Source: Arion vulgaris
Lineage: Eukaryota > Mollusca > Gastropoda > Stylommatophora > Arionidae
NCBI GenBank assembly: GCA_020796225.1
Contig: CM036756.1
Span: forward strand, 58,744,616 to 58,808,615
Direction: 5' to 3'
DNA length: 64,000 bases
A model generated the notes under the pieces. The model ran no database searches, was not told the origin of the DNA, and saw nothing but the letters and a program-made list of their open reading frames with translations. Position numbers and translations under genes: made by a program. Positions 51,661 to 62,249 of this stretch are shown here, piece by piece. The stretch's first letter is position 1; every line of letters begins with the position of its first letter.

Positions 51661-52355
51661 TCCATCCTATAGCAAACAGCGCAAACACATAATCTTGGAG
51701 TAATAAGTTGATGTCATAAAAGGAATGCGATCAGAACTCGATAACATTCATTGTATGTAAAAAAGAAAGTTTACAGAAGGAGAAGAAAAAGAACTACTAG
51801 AAAACACGTTGAAAAACGTCAGGAGTTTGGGTCCACCAATTCGGAACTTCATTCAAGTAATTAAAGACGGCAAATGTAACAACAATAAGAGAGAGATGAT
51901 ATGTAGCTATATAAAAGTATTCCATTGAGTACATCACAAATACACTATACATCTTCTACTAATACGGCAGACAATGTTTCTATTATCACGGGAACAATTA
52001 CCATAATCTACTACTGTAACTTAACCCAGATTGTTGTCATTCACAATAAGAGTTCTGTTCCTTGTACTCGTTTACAATGAGAGTTATGTTTCTTGCTCTC
52101 TTTTACAATGAAGTATGTTTGCTCTTTTACAAGAGTTATGTTTCAAGAGATCAATATAAACGTAATACCAACCGTCAATGGAGATAAGTAATATTAAAAA
52201 GTAGTCATTAAGACTATAGAAAGCAGACATGAGTAAGTTCGGACGATCTCCATTTTACTAATTAGATCATAGATACCCTACTAAAGTAAAACACCAGATG
52301 AAATAATTTGAAGTGGGTATTTTATGTTTGTAAAAGCACACAATTACTCGTTTGT
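51661..52355. other. No gene; short 30-bp repeat
   Basis: 'tttacaatgagagttatgtt' and variants occur about three times at 52040-52145. Otherwise unassigned. Confidence 0.5.
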
Positions 52356-52357
52356 GT

Positions 52358-52550
52358 GGGCGTCTTTAGCTTACGTGGTAGTAAGCCCGATAACAACCTA
52401 AGTGCACCTCGTTCAAACTCCGCAGCGGGCAGTTTGGAAGCAAATGTGATCGTCGTGGATTTTTACGAACAGCAAAAATAGTCCTCCCTGTTCATAAAAT
52501 AAAGGCAAGCTAATGAACGTATCAGTGGTGTCTAGAAAATAAACATCAAA
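52358..52550 (+). mobile_element. tSINE-B copy
   Basis: Head 'tagcttacgtggtagtaagc' (A box) and 'tcgttcaaactccgcagcgg' (B box). Body 'gtggatttttacgaacagca' and 'ctaatgaacgtatcagtggt'. Confidence 0.83.
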
Positions 52551-52579
52551 CGATGACTACCACACACTCGACAGACAAG

Positions 52580-52865
52580 GACATGCTATCATCTTCCAAC
52601 TCAGGATAGAACATAGCAGACTAACAAACACCTACATTGGCTACGATTGTTCCCATCCCCTCTGTGTCCTTGTGGCACCGCTGAGTAAACCATGTCCTTC
52701 AAGACTGTTCCCTGTTTGTCATCCCTAGAAAGAAATGCTGGCCCTACAACAAAACATTACATTCACAACTATATGGCACCAGAGATGAGCTCCAGACAAC
52801 AGTCGACTTCATAATAAGAACGAGTCTAACGGTATAATCATCAAAATATTGATATCAAAAAAGAA
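52580..52865 (+). pseudogene. LINE-m post-RNase H tail
   Basis: Reads GHAIIFQLRIEHSRLTNTYI, GYDCSHPLCVLVAPLSKPC and, shifted, ERNAGPTTKHYIHNYMAPEM. The IFRLRTGH.RL......P.CPCG..... ending follows RNase H in several LINE groups. Confidence 0.65.
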
Positions 52866-52939
52866 GAAGACTGGGGTTGATGGTGAAGTTCTGTGTCATA
52901 TCATACTTGTGTGTACAACTGTGTGTCCTGTTGAAAAAT

Positions 52940-53255
52940 ATGCATACACTTTGTCCGAAATTCGGATGTGTCAGTTATACGCGTAACCGGGGCACAACGT
53001 ACTCAGGTTCTCGACGCAAACTACACATATCACATACAGGGCAGTGCCGTGTATGAGACAGAGAGGCGGCCGCATCATGCGTCAACGTAAGGGGGCGGCA
53101 TAAGCAGAGACATCAAAATACAATTTGAAACATTTAAGCGGCGGCATTTTGAAGACTTGCATCATACTGAGAAAATATATCACGCCGCCCTGATCACATA
53201 GAGTGGTTTATTTGGTTGATAAGAACGAACGTAAACAAACAAGCAAAAAAAACAA
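52940..53255 (+). mobile_element. Divergent GAA-SINE-like repeat split by a MITE
   Basis: 'aattcggatgtgtcagttat', 'aacgtactcaggttctcgac', 'aactacacatatcacata' before 53037, and 'atcacatagagtgg', 'ttgataagaacgaacgtaaa' after 53193, together read like subfamily II 3' half (compare 38740-38825). Confidence 0.6.
53037..53193. mobile_element. Second hAT-type MITE
   Basis: 157 bp starting CAGGGCAGTGCCG and ending CACGCCGCCCTG, flanked by identical 8-bp ATCACATA (53029-53036, 53194-53201). Only the outer CAGGGC/GCCCTG pair is perfect. GC-rich ends, AT-rich middle. Different from the CAGTGGCGGCTCGT family. Confidence 0.82.
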
Positions 53256-53365
53256 ACAATTGGAATCTATGGTACTTTACCATTTTAAATTTATCTTTTA
53301 GTCTCACTTGTATTTGTGTATATCTACAAAGTGCGCATATGGGTTGCTAGGTTAATGAAGAAAAT

Positions 53366-53560
53366 CTAGGAAATTGTAGAAGGATGAAACAATGAATGAA
53401 GAAAATCTAGGAAATTGTAGAAGGATGAAACAATGAATGGACACAATCTAGGAAATTGTAGAAGGATGAAACAATGAATGGACACAATCTAGGAAATTGT
53501 AGAAGGATGAAACAATGAATGGACACAATCTAGGAAATTGTAGAAGAATGAAACAATGAA
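53366..53560. repeat. 41-bp tandem repeat, about 4.7 units
   Basis: Unit 'ggaaattgtagaaggatgaa' + 'acaatgaatggacacaatct' + 'a'; units nearly identical. Confidence 0.94.
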
Positions 53561-53571
53561 AATCGTGAAAT

Positions 53572-53790
53572 ATCCTTTACAGAACTTCCCGTCAACCACA
53601 GTCAATGAGTCATCGATTTTCTAGGCACCACTTATACGTTCAGTAGCTTGCCATTACTTTCTGAACAAACGGTGTACTTGTACCGTTAGTAAAAATTCAC
53701 GCCGAACAAATTTGCTTCCATATTGCCGGTCGCGGAGTTTGAACCAATTAGGCTTGGGTTGGGATCGGGCTTACTACCGCTTAAGCTACA
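53572..53790 (-). mobile_element. tSINE-B copy
   Basis: Includes the full 3' end 'aaatatcctttacagaactt', 'ttttctaggcaccacttata', 'cgttcagtagcttgccatta', B box reversed 'gagtttgaaccaa' and 'ctaccgcttaagcta'. Followed by a two-unit repeat (53818-53876). Confidence 0.87.
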
Positions 53791-54005
53791 CCCCCCTTCC
53801 CATCCAAAAGGATACACATCTATATTTGAAGTGAATATCTCAGAACTCTATATTTGAAATGAATATCTCAGAACTAGCGACTTCCTCATTGAGATTCTGT
53901 GTTCATTCCATTTATCTTCTTTACTTAACCCATTCGCCCTTCTGAGTCTATATATTGACTCGCGACATTCTTAAGATGACACAAAAGCCAGTATACTAAC
54001 TAACG

Positions 54006-54215
54006 GCCCGCCTGCCCAGGGTGTTAGTAGCGCGTTAGACTACGGGTGACAAGTCCTCTGTGAGTGCGGGTTCAACTCCGCGGCTGGCAGAAAAGCCACA
54101 GATTCCCCAGATTTACTGTGTTCGTGGCACCGAACCGAAGGGTTACGATGTTCATGACACCGAGCCGAAGAGCTGTCAGCTCAAGTGCTTCTGGATCGAA
54201 AAAATAAAATAAAAA
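54006..54215 (+). mobile_element. tSINE-C with 13-bp target duplication
   Basis: Identical ATACTAACTAACG at 53993-54005 and 54216-54228. Head 'gtgttagtagcgcgttagac' (A box) and 'gtgcgggttcaactccgc' (B box). Tail 'aaaaaataaaataaaaa'. 210 bp. Confidence 0.94.
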
Positions 54216-54228
54216 ATACTAACTAACG

Positions 54229-55187
54229 TAGTAAACATTTCAATATTAATGATAAATTCAATTACGGAGTGAAAGAGTTAAAAGCCCGCAAAATAGGAAA
54301 TATTTTTGTAATGAATTCAATTGATCAATGTTGTAGACACAAAAAATAACATTATTTTCACAAACATACTCAGAAAACATTAAAAGTAGAAACATTAAAG
54401 TAATATATAACTAAATACAATTTATATAAAAGCACTACGAAGACATATAAAAAACGGTTAAGTTTAATCCGATAACAAGAACGTATATTATGAATACGTT
54501 AATGTGTTTGTGGTGTTTTTTTATGTTCGCTTGCTATAAATTAAGTAGCAGTCATGACGCCGCTGACCGATTTTGTTTTTCTTCTTCTTCACGTTCGTTA
54601 TTCGCGATCAATTTTATATTTCTTATTGCGATATATATATTGTATCTTTGACAAGAAGGACTAACGTTAAGCCCCTGTTGCAGGTCCCTACTTGTGTGTA
54701 TGGTACCGTACCATACACGTGTAGGTCAGGGCTTCCGTTTTTCTCCTACGGGGAAATGTTTTGAGTCTGTCTCGCTGACAGTCAGTCCCTCACACTTCCC
54801 TTTTCTTCGTGTGTACAAGTTCTCTTTAATGATCCGTTATCGTACTATTTTATGTTTGAGAGAAGGATTTTCTTATCATAAGTACGTCTCAACTTTTAGA
54901 TGAGCTTTACTCCGAATTCAGAGGTACTTGGAATTCCCACAAATAAAAAATCATGTTTTCATGTAATCTAACCCCGTACCATGTGTAGACTAGGAATTAT
55001 TTTGTCAATCTGACCTCGAACCATGGAAGTTCAGCTGCAAGTGATCACTTGCGTAGAGTGTTAGGAACTTAACTATCGTCGACCTCTTGAGTATTATTAA
55101 CAACATAAAATCAGTTAGTAAACAAAATGAATCAAATAGATTGTACCATTCTCTAATAAATTTTACTTAACACGGAGGTAAACAATA
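54229..55187. other. No gene; 23-base perfect hairpin
   Basis: An 11-base inverted pair (GTGTATGGTAC / GTACCATACAC) around a single C lies at 54696-54718. Two plus-strand frames of 63-69 codons overlap it without motifs. The rest is unassigned AT-rich DNA. Confidence 0.5.
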
Positions 55188-55198
55188 ATACTCTTTCT

Positions 55199-55447
55199 TC
55201 TTCTTTTCGTTCGTTCTTTACGACCATATTTTAATCACTCTTTGTGATATGTTTGATCTTTGCCAAGAACGTGTATACGTAGCACTTTGGTTTGGTAGAC
55301 CCCTAAACGAATAAACTTCTACGCGCTTAGGACATGTGCATCTGATTTCAGCCAAACCTCCTTAGTCGCCTCTTACGACATGCGTGGCAGTTAACAGTGG
55401 TTCTATTCTTTACACCCCAAATTTGGGTCCCGGTAACCACTCGGGCG
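55199..55447 (-). mobile_element. GAA-SINE subfamily II with 11-bp target duplication
   Basis: ATACTCTTTCT (55188-55198) and ATACACTTTCT (55448-55458), 10/11 identical. Runs 'tcttcttttcgttcg' to 'cggtaaccactcgggcg'. Contains 'cctccttagtcgcctcttac' reversed core. Confidence 0.92.
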
Positions 55448-55689
55448 ATACACTTTCTAAATACCTGCCTCTTCGTGCTATTTTTGTTTATGTGTATTTT
55501 GTTACCAAACCAACATCTTGATCCTCCGAGCAAACTAATACATGCCCAGTCTTCCACAACAGATACTGAAGAATATGTATGCTAATAGTTTTTGCGATTT
55601 GCTGGGTTAAACGTGCGACTTCTTCTACTCATCGGACGTCCAGTACTGCTCACTGGACGCTCAGTTCTACTTATAGAAACCTACTGATA

Positions 55690-55800
55690 ATCAAAGGGAT
55701 CTCTGAACAAAAAACGCGGCACTCGTAAACTGATCAAGCGGTTAAGACTCAAACTCACAACCGTCTAAACGCAAGAAAATGGCTTGCTTAATTCGCCATT
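55690..55800 (-). mobile_element. Possible tSINE-D remnant
   Basis: 'gggatctctgaacaaaaaac', 'gcactcgtaaactg' and 'ctcaaactcacaaccgtcta' loosely follow the reverse tSINE-D head at 57590-57660. Confidence 0.35.
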
Positions 55801-56150
55801 TGGCCCTCCTCCCGTTCTTCCCATACAGAGACGAATGTCCTCTGTTCCAAGAGCTTCAAGACAGATTCGCAAATGTAACGTAAACTTTGTAATGAGAACC
55901 GGTCTTTTTATAATTTATTCTAAACCACATTGTCCTTCGTGAATAAATTTCAGCATTTAGTAATAAAATTAATAAATAGTCTTGTCTGTGGTAAAGCATG
56001 AAACTATGCAGTCTTCATTACCTAACAACAAAATAAAAATGTATATAATATTATTTCGTATTGTCTTATTTATTTCTTGTATTTCTTTCTTGACAAAGAA
56101 ATAAAAACATTTTATTGGAAACGTCGGCTACCCTGTTGATGTACTTGTTT
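55801..56150. other. No recognisable feature
   Basis: AT-rich spacer before a LINE-b relic. Confidence 0.4.
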
Positions 56151-56154
56151 TGAC

Positions 56155-56530
56155 TTTTCTTCTTCTTATTTTGTGGTCACACTGTTATCGAGTTTTTGTC
56201 AAGTCTCGTAGTTTTTCTGGATTTTTCTTGAGCTGTTCTTGTAGCTTGAGGGATAGTTATATTTGCTTTTTGATAGGGTTCTGCTACGTCATCTAACCAT
56301 CTTTCTCGTTGTCTTCCTCACGCCTTCTTTCCTGGTGTTCGGTCGTATAAGTGTCTGTATACAGTGGAGTTTGGTTGCATTTTTATTAAGTGGCAGAACC
56401 ACTTCATTCTTTATTTCTCAATGTAATTCAAGCAAGGTTCTGTGCTAACTTTATTTCTTATGCTGATATTGGTGACTCTCGTCTTTTCTGTTATTGTTGG
56501 TAACTTTTCCCTTTAGACTTTTCATATTTG
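56155..56530 (-). pseudogene. LINE-b relic, longest 3' region
   Basis: Contains both the 3' tail ('cttcttattttgtggtcaca', 'tctgctacgtcatctaacca') and the coding part further in ('aagtggcagaaccacttcat', 'attcaagcaaggttctgtgc'), linking the tail fragments at 7610 with coding fragments at 10240 and 28480. Confidence 0.65.
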
Positions 56531-57235
56531 ATAGGAAGAAACTACACAACCAAGACAATGGGGAATCGGTACATGCTTTAGAGTTATATAATAAGTATCT
56601 AGATATATCATTCACAATAAAAGATGCACAATTTATAGATTTAGAACAAATAATAGCAGCAAAATGATATGTTAGATCTCAGAACCCACCTTATTAACCT
56701 TATAAAAACTTTATTGCTTAAACATACGAATAATTGAATATACATGACAATGCAAACATAAACTTCAGACAATAAAATCCAACAAAATAATTAACGAATG
56801 ACAGAAAGGATGAAAGATACATTTCTGAAAGACATGAAAAGAATAACATAGTTAAAACATGAACATATGTAAATCCCCGTTTCTTGGTTATTCCAATACG
56901 AGAATGAAGTTAGTTAATAATATTGTCAGAGTCAGCAGCAGGCCTGGCAGTTTGTTATTATCAAGTCGATATATATGTCACGTTGTCAGTTACTACACTG
57001 CTTACTCTTCACTTTACTCAAGCAGTATTTAAACATTACTCTGCCAACAATTATTACAACAAAGATGTTACAAATAGTTACACTTTCTCAGCTGTGATTA
57101 ATCAATGGAAAAAATAGGGCAATGCCGTATTCAGATAAATACGTTCCTTGGATGAACGTTAGTCGTTTTCTGGACAGAGTTAAATTAAATTTGCTCTTTC
57201 CAGTTTCCATCATTGTGTTCTATACTGTACTATGT
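56531..57235. other. No recognisable feature
   Basis: AT-rich; a 64-codon plus-strand frame at 56923-57117 has no family features. Confidence 0.45.
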
Positions 57236-57239
57236 TATT

Positions 57240-57440
57240 ATCGCCCGTGTTGTGCCGGGTTCTGCGAGGGTATCAACAAATAGTAACCGCTCCGACCTAC
57301 ATGTATGTAGTAAGAGGCGACTGATGTAGGACCCAAGAAAGCTACCCTAGTAAATAAAAAGTATCGCATAAATCGGATATACTGGCCTACTTGTAGGCGC
57401 ATAACTGGCACAACGTACAATCGCTCATATGCTCAGATAA
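57240..57440 (+). mobile_element. GAA-SINE, left part, split by tSINE-D
   Basis: 'cgcccgtgttgtgccgggtt' to 'aatcgctcatatgctcagat'. The remaining 3' part is at 57691-57740 ('acaaatcacaatagtggtta', 'atggaacgttcgaagaag'). Confidence 0.88.
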
Positions 57441-57442
57441 TA

Positions 57443-57690
57443 TAAAAGGGGTTTTAAAGCCGAAGGATTGACTTCATTGCACCGGGTTTTACCCCATATG
57501 GCTCGGTCCTCTCCGCAGAAATGGCACGCCATCTGCCGAGAGTATTGCACAAAGCATGAACTCCATAGCTCCGGCAACAATCCTAGGGGTCTCTGGAAAA
57601 ACTGCACTCGTTAACAGAAGGCCGCGGTCCGGATTCGAACCCACGACCTTCGACTCGCAAGGCAAAGGGCTTAACCCTCAGCCACAGACA
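57443..57690 (-). mobile_element. tSINE-D inserted in a GAA-SINE
   Basis: The minus strand reads head 'gtggctgagggttaagccct' (A box), 'cgtgggttcgaatccggacc' (B box), body 'gttgccggagctatggagtt', 'ctcggcagatggcgtgcca' and 3' 'gcaatgaagtcaatccttcg'. Best-preserved tSINE-D. No exact duplication seen. Confidence 0.9.
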
Positions 57691-57740
57691 AATCACAATA
57701 GTGGTTAAAAGTGGTCGATATGGAACGTTCGAAGAAGATT
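57691..57740 (+). mobile_element. GAA-SINE, right part
   Basis: Continuation of 57240-57440 after the nested SINE. Confidence 0.85.
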
Positions 57741-58315
57741 TCATTATCATCATCTTCGGGCTAGAAGGTTCGAGGAATGGTCATACAGTTATACAACATT
57801 TCACTATGTACTTCAACATTTCACCATCTTCTTCATTAAGAGCGGGGAATGATGCTGGTACTATCAATGAATCAATCAATGAACATGCGTTCAAATATGA
57901 AAAAGGATTTGTACATGAACAAAAATCTACACAATCGTAATATCATTTATTATTTATGAAGATGATAATGATGATTTTTTTTTTTAGTAGTCTCCATGGA
58001 CATCTAATGTAACATGCATGAGTATCGTAGGAGATGTTATATGAGTTGCAACTGTCTCATACTACATTTCATATCAGCAAAAGATATCTTATTCTGACTT
58101 CACTCGGCATTAGATCATATTTCTGCGATTAGGTATCACTGGTAAAAAAAAAATCAAATCGTTCAACACAAAAAGGGAACTGAATATTGTTTAAGTGAAA
58201 GGCAAGCTCGAAACTTTCACATCAAAGAGACATCCCCTCCTCCGCTCATTTCCACTATGCAATGATTTCATCGACTCACCTTTGTTGTTCTACATTTCCG
58301 TGTTAATGAAATGAA
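57741..58315. other. No recognisable feature
   Basis: Unassigned AT-rich DNA; a 79-codon frame at 57701-57940 overlaps the SINE end and is not supported. Confidence 0.45.
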
Positions 58316-58319
58316 ATGT

Positions 58320-58690
58320 TCCAAAAAGTAAAATATCATTAATACTGAAATTAAGAAACGAAACTGTCATAAATACTGAAAATAAGAAATAAATAAAATG
58401 TTAAAAATACTGAAATTAAGAACAAAATAAAATGTTAAAAATACTGAATTTAAGAACAAGCTAAAATGTCACAAATACTGAATTTAAGAACAAACTAAAA
58501 TGTTAAAAACATTGATATTAAGAATAAAATAAGATGTAAGATTGCGAGAAATAAAATGTCAAAATACTGAAATTAAAAGCAATGTAAAACTAACTCAAAT
58601 ACTGAAATTAAAAGCAATGTAAAACTAACTCAAATACTGAAATTAAAAGCAAACTAAATAATCATGAATATTAAATTAAAAGCAAGTAAA
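58320..58690. repeat. ~33-bp degenerate tandem repeat, about 11 units
   Basis: Variants of 'aaatactgaaattaagaaca' + 'aaataaaatgtta'. Divergence and length changes indicate age. Confidence 0.85.
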
Positions 58691-58699
58691 TATAAGTCC

Positions 58700-59275
58700 T
58701 TCACAATACTAAATAATAATTCAATATTACAGTGAAATCATTTACTAAAAAGAAGCATTTCGATTCGAATCAAAACATATATTTACTTTTAGAATGACAA
58801 ATTATTTTACTTTTACTTTAAGAAGGACAAAAAATACATCAAAGGACCTGTTAGGAAATAGGTTTACTTGACAGAAGGATGCATAGAAACATAAATTCGA
58901 CTTTGATATATGACCGACTTTTCGTGACATTTATCTTAGATATTACAGCCATTGCTATTTCTCCTGTTTGGTTAGACATTTCCATCGCGTGACAGCTTAT
59001 TCCAGCATATTTGCTCATCATCTTGTTACTTTCTTCAAAGCCTGGAAGTTATGATTGAAAGCTCTCAGTCAGCGTTGCGACTTTACGTCCGTAGAAGACG
59101 AGAGAACAAAATTGAAGTCATGGCAGCTCTTCCTGTGTCTAACATAAATTGAATGTGTACGCTGAATGCTAGATAAAATAACGTACGTAGTAATCTGATA
59201 AAAAAATTATAATTAGTATTTCAAGATTGAGTGCATCTTGTAAAAATAGAATGCAGTATATGTTATCGTTATTGT
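58700..59275. other. No recognisable feature
   Basis: Nothing identified. Confidence 0.4.
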
Positions 59276-59277
59276 TA

Positions 59278-59455
59278 TAGGTCGACCTAAGGAGACCCTG
59301 AAACGAACTTTGCTGAGAGAGGCAGGAAATATCAGTCTCAGTTCCATGGAGGAGATTGAGCGAGTTGCCCAGGATAGAGCGGTATGGAGAAATTACTTGC
59401 AGGTCCTATGTAACGTATAAACGGTACTAGAGGAATTATTATTATTATATGTTAT
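59278..59455 (+). pseudogene. LINE-d 3' end
   Basis: Reads GRPKETLKRTLLREAGNISL and MEEIERVAQDRAVWRNYLQV then LCNV-stop and (ATT)n. About 95% identical by eye to the reverse of 30676-30860; 5' truncated. Confidence 0.88.
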
Positions 59456-59544
59456 CGTGTACTTATTATTATCATCTTCCATGCCACTAAGCGTAGATGG
59501 TCATTATTCTTAAACGATATCAAGAATTGGGGGTGTCTATCTTG

Positions 59545-59670
59545 AAGTGATTTAGATCATTGCTGAAAGGTTGTTGGTTTGAGTCCAGATCAAGTCACGT
59601 GTGCAATTTTTCATGAGATCAATAGGATGGTTGCTAGAGCTAAGGAGCTAATTCTTTATACAAAATGTGT
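59545..59670 (+). mobile_element. tSINE-D fragment
   Basis: 'gttggtttgagtccagatca' (B box), 'ttcatgagatcaataggatg', 'ttgctagagctaaggagcta'. Confidence 0.6.
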
Positions 59671-59685
59671 CCACTCTTGCCTTTA

Positions 59686-59785
59686 AGCATAACGGTAGGA
59701 GCTTTAATGTGCGTTCTATATCCAGATGAGACGCCCTTGTTGTGTTATTACCGTATTTATTGAGTGTGGTCTTTATATTGTCTAT
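59686..59785 (-). pseudogene. LINE 3' relic, left part
   Basis: 'ggagctttaatgtgcgttct' and 'ttattgagtgtggtctttat' match 22735-22820. Split by tSINE-C; continues at 60001-60075 ('atctagtacctggtctcttt'). Confidence 0.6.
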
Positions 59786-59989
59786 CTGCCCGCGTGCCCA
59801 GCGTGTTCGTAGCGCGTTGGACTGTGGGTGACTAGCCCTCTGTGTACGGGTTCAATTCCGTGGGCAGGCAGAAAAGCCACAGATTCCCCAGATTCACGGT
59901 GTTCGTGGCACCGAACCGAAGGGTTACGATGTCCATGGCACCGAGCCGAAGAGCTGAAACTCAAGTGCTTCTGGATCGGGAAAAAAAAA
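59786..59989 (+). mobile_element. tSINE-C with 11-bp target duplication
   Basis: Identical ATATTGTCTAT (59775-59785, 59990-60000). Head 'tgttcgtagcgcgttggact', 'gtacgggttcaattccg' (B box); A9-10 tail. Confidence 0.93.
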
Positions 59990-60000
59990 ATATTGTCTAT

Positions 60001-60075
60001 CAATCTTTTTCTTAGTCTTCCGTTGCATCTAGTACCTGGTCTCTTTTAATTGTATGCAGTTATTGGTGGTTGGTT
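60001..60075 (-). pseudogene. LINE 3' relic, right part
   Basis: Continues 59686-59785. On minus it gives GRLRKRLIDN, the same basic C-terminal motif as 22690-23000. Confidence 0.55.
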
Positions 60076-60109
60076 GTATTCCATTTTTATTAAAATTGTA
60101 ACGGATATA

Positions 60110-60340
60110 AACACATTATTATCTGAATGTTGACCCGAGCCTCTTCTAAGTCAGATAAAAGAATTTAACTTTACCTCCTTGTGAACTAAATGCCACACTA
60201 CGTGGTTTTGGTTGACACCTTTTACCAGGAGCCACACTAAAGGGCGTTTTTATTCTAAAAACAAATGGCTTATAAAAGCATGGCTTTTGCCCTGGTCCAC
60301 TAAGAGTTAAGTCAAACTTTATGTGAATGTTTTCATAATT
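60110..60340 (-). repeat. Unclassified dispersed repeat S, copy 2
   Basis: Reverse partner of 2990-3310. Confidence 0.55.
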
Positions 60341-60945
60341 TTCCAGTATTTCAATTTATTTTAAGGCATACACAAATAACAATTGATAGCAACTGACATT
60401 TTCTAAACAAAATAAGTACAATCTATACGAGAAAATATTTCGTCGTTTATATATTGAAAGATCGATGATAGGATGCTTACAGTAAGTAAGAATTGAGGTC
60501 AGAAACGTGCAAATAGTTAACGAAATGGTACCCAGAAGCGAAACATAATCTGATGAGTAGCCCTTGGGACAGCACGCTTGAGAATTTTGACTACCACTGC
60601 AATCATTAATCGCTTACTCGTGACTTCTGTTGATTTCTTTGTCTGTCTGGAACTATTAGCATGGGACATGCAAGTGCGTTCGTAACAGTTTTATTATAAC
60701 AATCTATAAGTGCATATATTATTTTTTACTATTTGACAATACATTTATTTATAGATATATAAATATCTAGATCTTCAAGTAGCATGTCGTTTGCACAACT
60801 ATGCTCTCAACACAAATTGTCTGAAAGACTCGACTTCTAGCCAATTATTATGTCTCCTTCATTGTCGCATTCAAGGTTTATTTAATGTCCCTGTGTATTC
60901 GTCATTTTGGTCGTCTTCTTCTGCATTCTCCCGCTGTGAATTCAG
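60341..60945. other. No recognisable feature
   Basis: AT-rich, no repeat unit or coding signal. Confidence 0.45.
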
Positions 60946-60949
60946 GCGT

Positions 60950-61140
60950 TAGTATGACGCTTCTGACTGATTTTTGCGTGAAAGCCTGCTTTACTATTTT
61001 ATTAGTGTCCCTCGCCATACTGGTATAGTGGTCGTTTTGGTGGTTTCTGTTTCGTCTTCCAGAAATAATACCATCAATATATTGCTCTCTATAAACCACT
61101 GTAGTTTAATGCAAGTAAAAACATTTCAGTTTCAGAGACA
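60950..61140 (-). mobile_element. tSINE-F-related fragment
   Basis: 'ctgatttttgcgtgaaagcc' and 'tccctcgccatactgg' match 20740-20860 of tSINE-F. The tRNA-like head was not found. Confidence 0.5.
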
Positions 61141-61261
61141 TGAAATGTTTGAGCCGATCTTCCTAGATCGTAAAGCTGTTTACGAAGTCTATGTTTCCTC
61201 ATAAATGCTCAGAAAAGCAGTAGATTAAAAGAAATGTGAGAACATAGTATATACATATATA

Positions 61262-61870
61262 TGTATTCTCATCAATAACCGTCAATAATGAAGACGTTGA
61301 GAACGTCACAGATCTTGAATATCTTGGCTCTATAATTACCAACAGTGGAGATTGTACGAAAGAAGTTAGAAGAAGGCTAGCCATGGCTTTCCAGAGGGTG
61401 TCCAGCATGAAGAAACTATGGCACGACACAAGCAAAGAAACAAAAGTAAGACTTCTGAGAACACTCATATTCCCTGTTGCAACATATGGATGCGAATCAT
61501 GGATCATAACACAAACATTAAAAAACAAAATTGAAGATTTTGAAACAAGGAGCTATAGAAAAGTTCTTAGATCATCCTGGACAGAGAAGAGAAAAAACAC
61601 AGACATCCTACAAGACGCGAATATCAAGGTCCAGGAAGATTAAATATTTTGGCAACATTAAACGCCACAGTGATCTGGAGAGAAAAGTAAGGGAAGGCAT
61701 GGTTCCTGGAAGACGAGGCAGGGAACGACCAAGACGAAGACGGCAGCAGGACATCAATGAAACCTTCAACATGACGCTGGAAGAGGCAGGAGAACATGCA
61801 AGAGACAGAGAGCTATTCAGGCGGGCTGTGACGAATGCGACGTTCCGCAAGGGACATGCTACCACTTGAA
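61262..61870 (+). pseudogene. LINE-a-like ORF2 3' half, nearly open
   Basis: Reads VTDLEYLGSIITNSGDCTKE, RRRLAMAFQRVSSMKKLWHD, LLRTLIFPVATYGCESWIIT, EDFETRSYRKVLRSSWTEKR; one shift near 61625; then KYFGNIKRHSDLERKVREGM, GRERPRRRRQQDINETFNMT and LEEAGEHARDRELFRRAVTN. Ends in (TA)n. Only one clear frameshift, so it is among the youngest LINE copies here; RT catalytic box lost by 5' truncation. Confidence 0.9.
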
Positions 61871-61884
61871 TATATATATATATC

Positions 61885-62045
61885 ATCAAATAACTTATCC
61901 TGAAAAAAAACTGTGTCTCCATAACCGTCCGTCATAATTTCTCTCTCTGGCATAAGCTATATATCTCGCTACAACAGCCAACATGCTCAAATCATCAGAT
62001 ACACCCTGAATCCATCGTCTCCATAGCCTTCCTCTTCTTCATCTA
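61885..62045 (-). pseudogene. LINE-a tail fragment
   Basis: The minus strand reads RRWIQGVSDDLSMLAV and YARERN. Tail-to-tail with the preceding LINE. Confidence 0.65.
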
Positions 62046-62198
62046 TGTATGCATATAATAATTAAGTATAACGAAATCTCTCATGCCATGAGGTATAATG
62101 GGGGACTACGGTACTATGACCGTATTTCTTTTTGGCCATTGGCACACGATGGATGTTGTGGTCAAGATCAATACGGCCGCCGTTACTCTATATACTTA

Positions 62199-62200
<2 letters not shown>

Positions 62201-62245
<45 letters not shown>
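62201..62245. repeat. (TA)n microsatellite
   Basis: About 45 bp of TA repeats. Confidence 0.95.
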
Positions 62246-62248
<3 letters not shown>

Positions 62249-62249
62249 A

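Noticed and set aside
61199..61528. 109-codon minus-strand frame
   Set aside because: Antisense of the nearly open LINE at 61262-61870.
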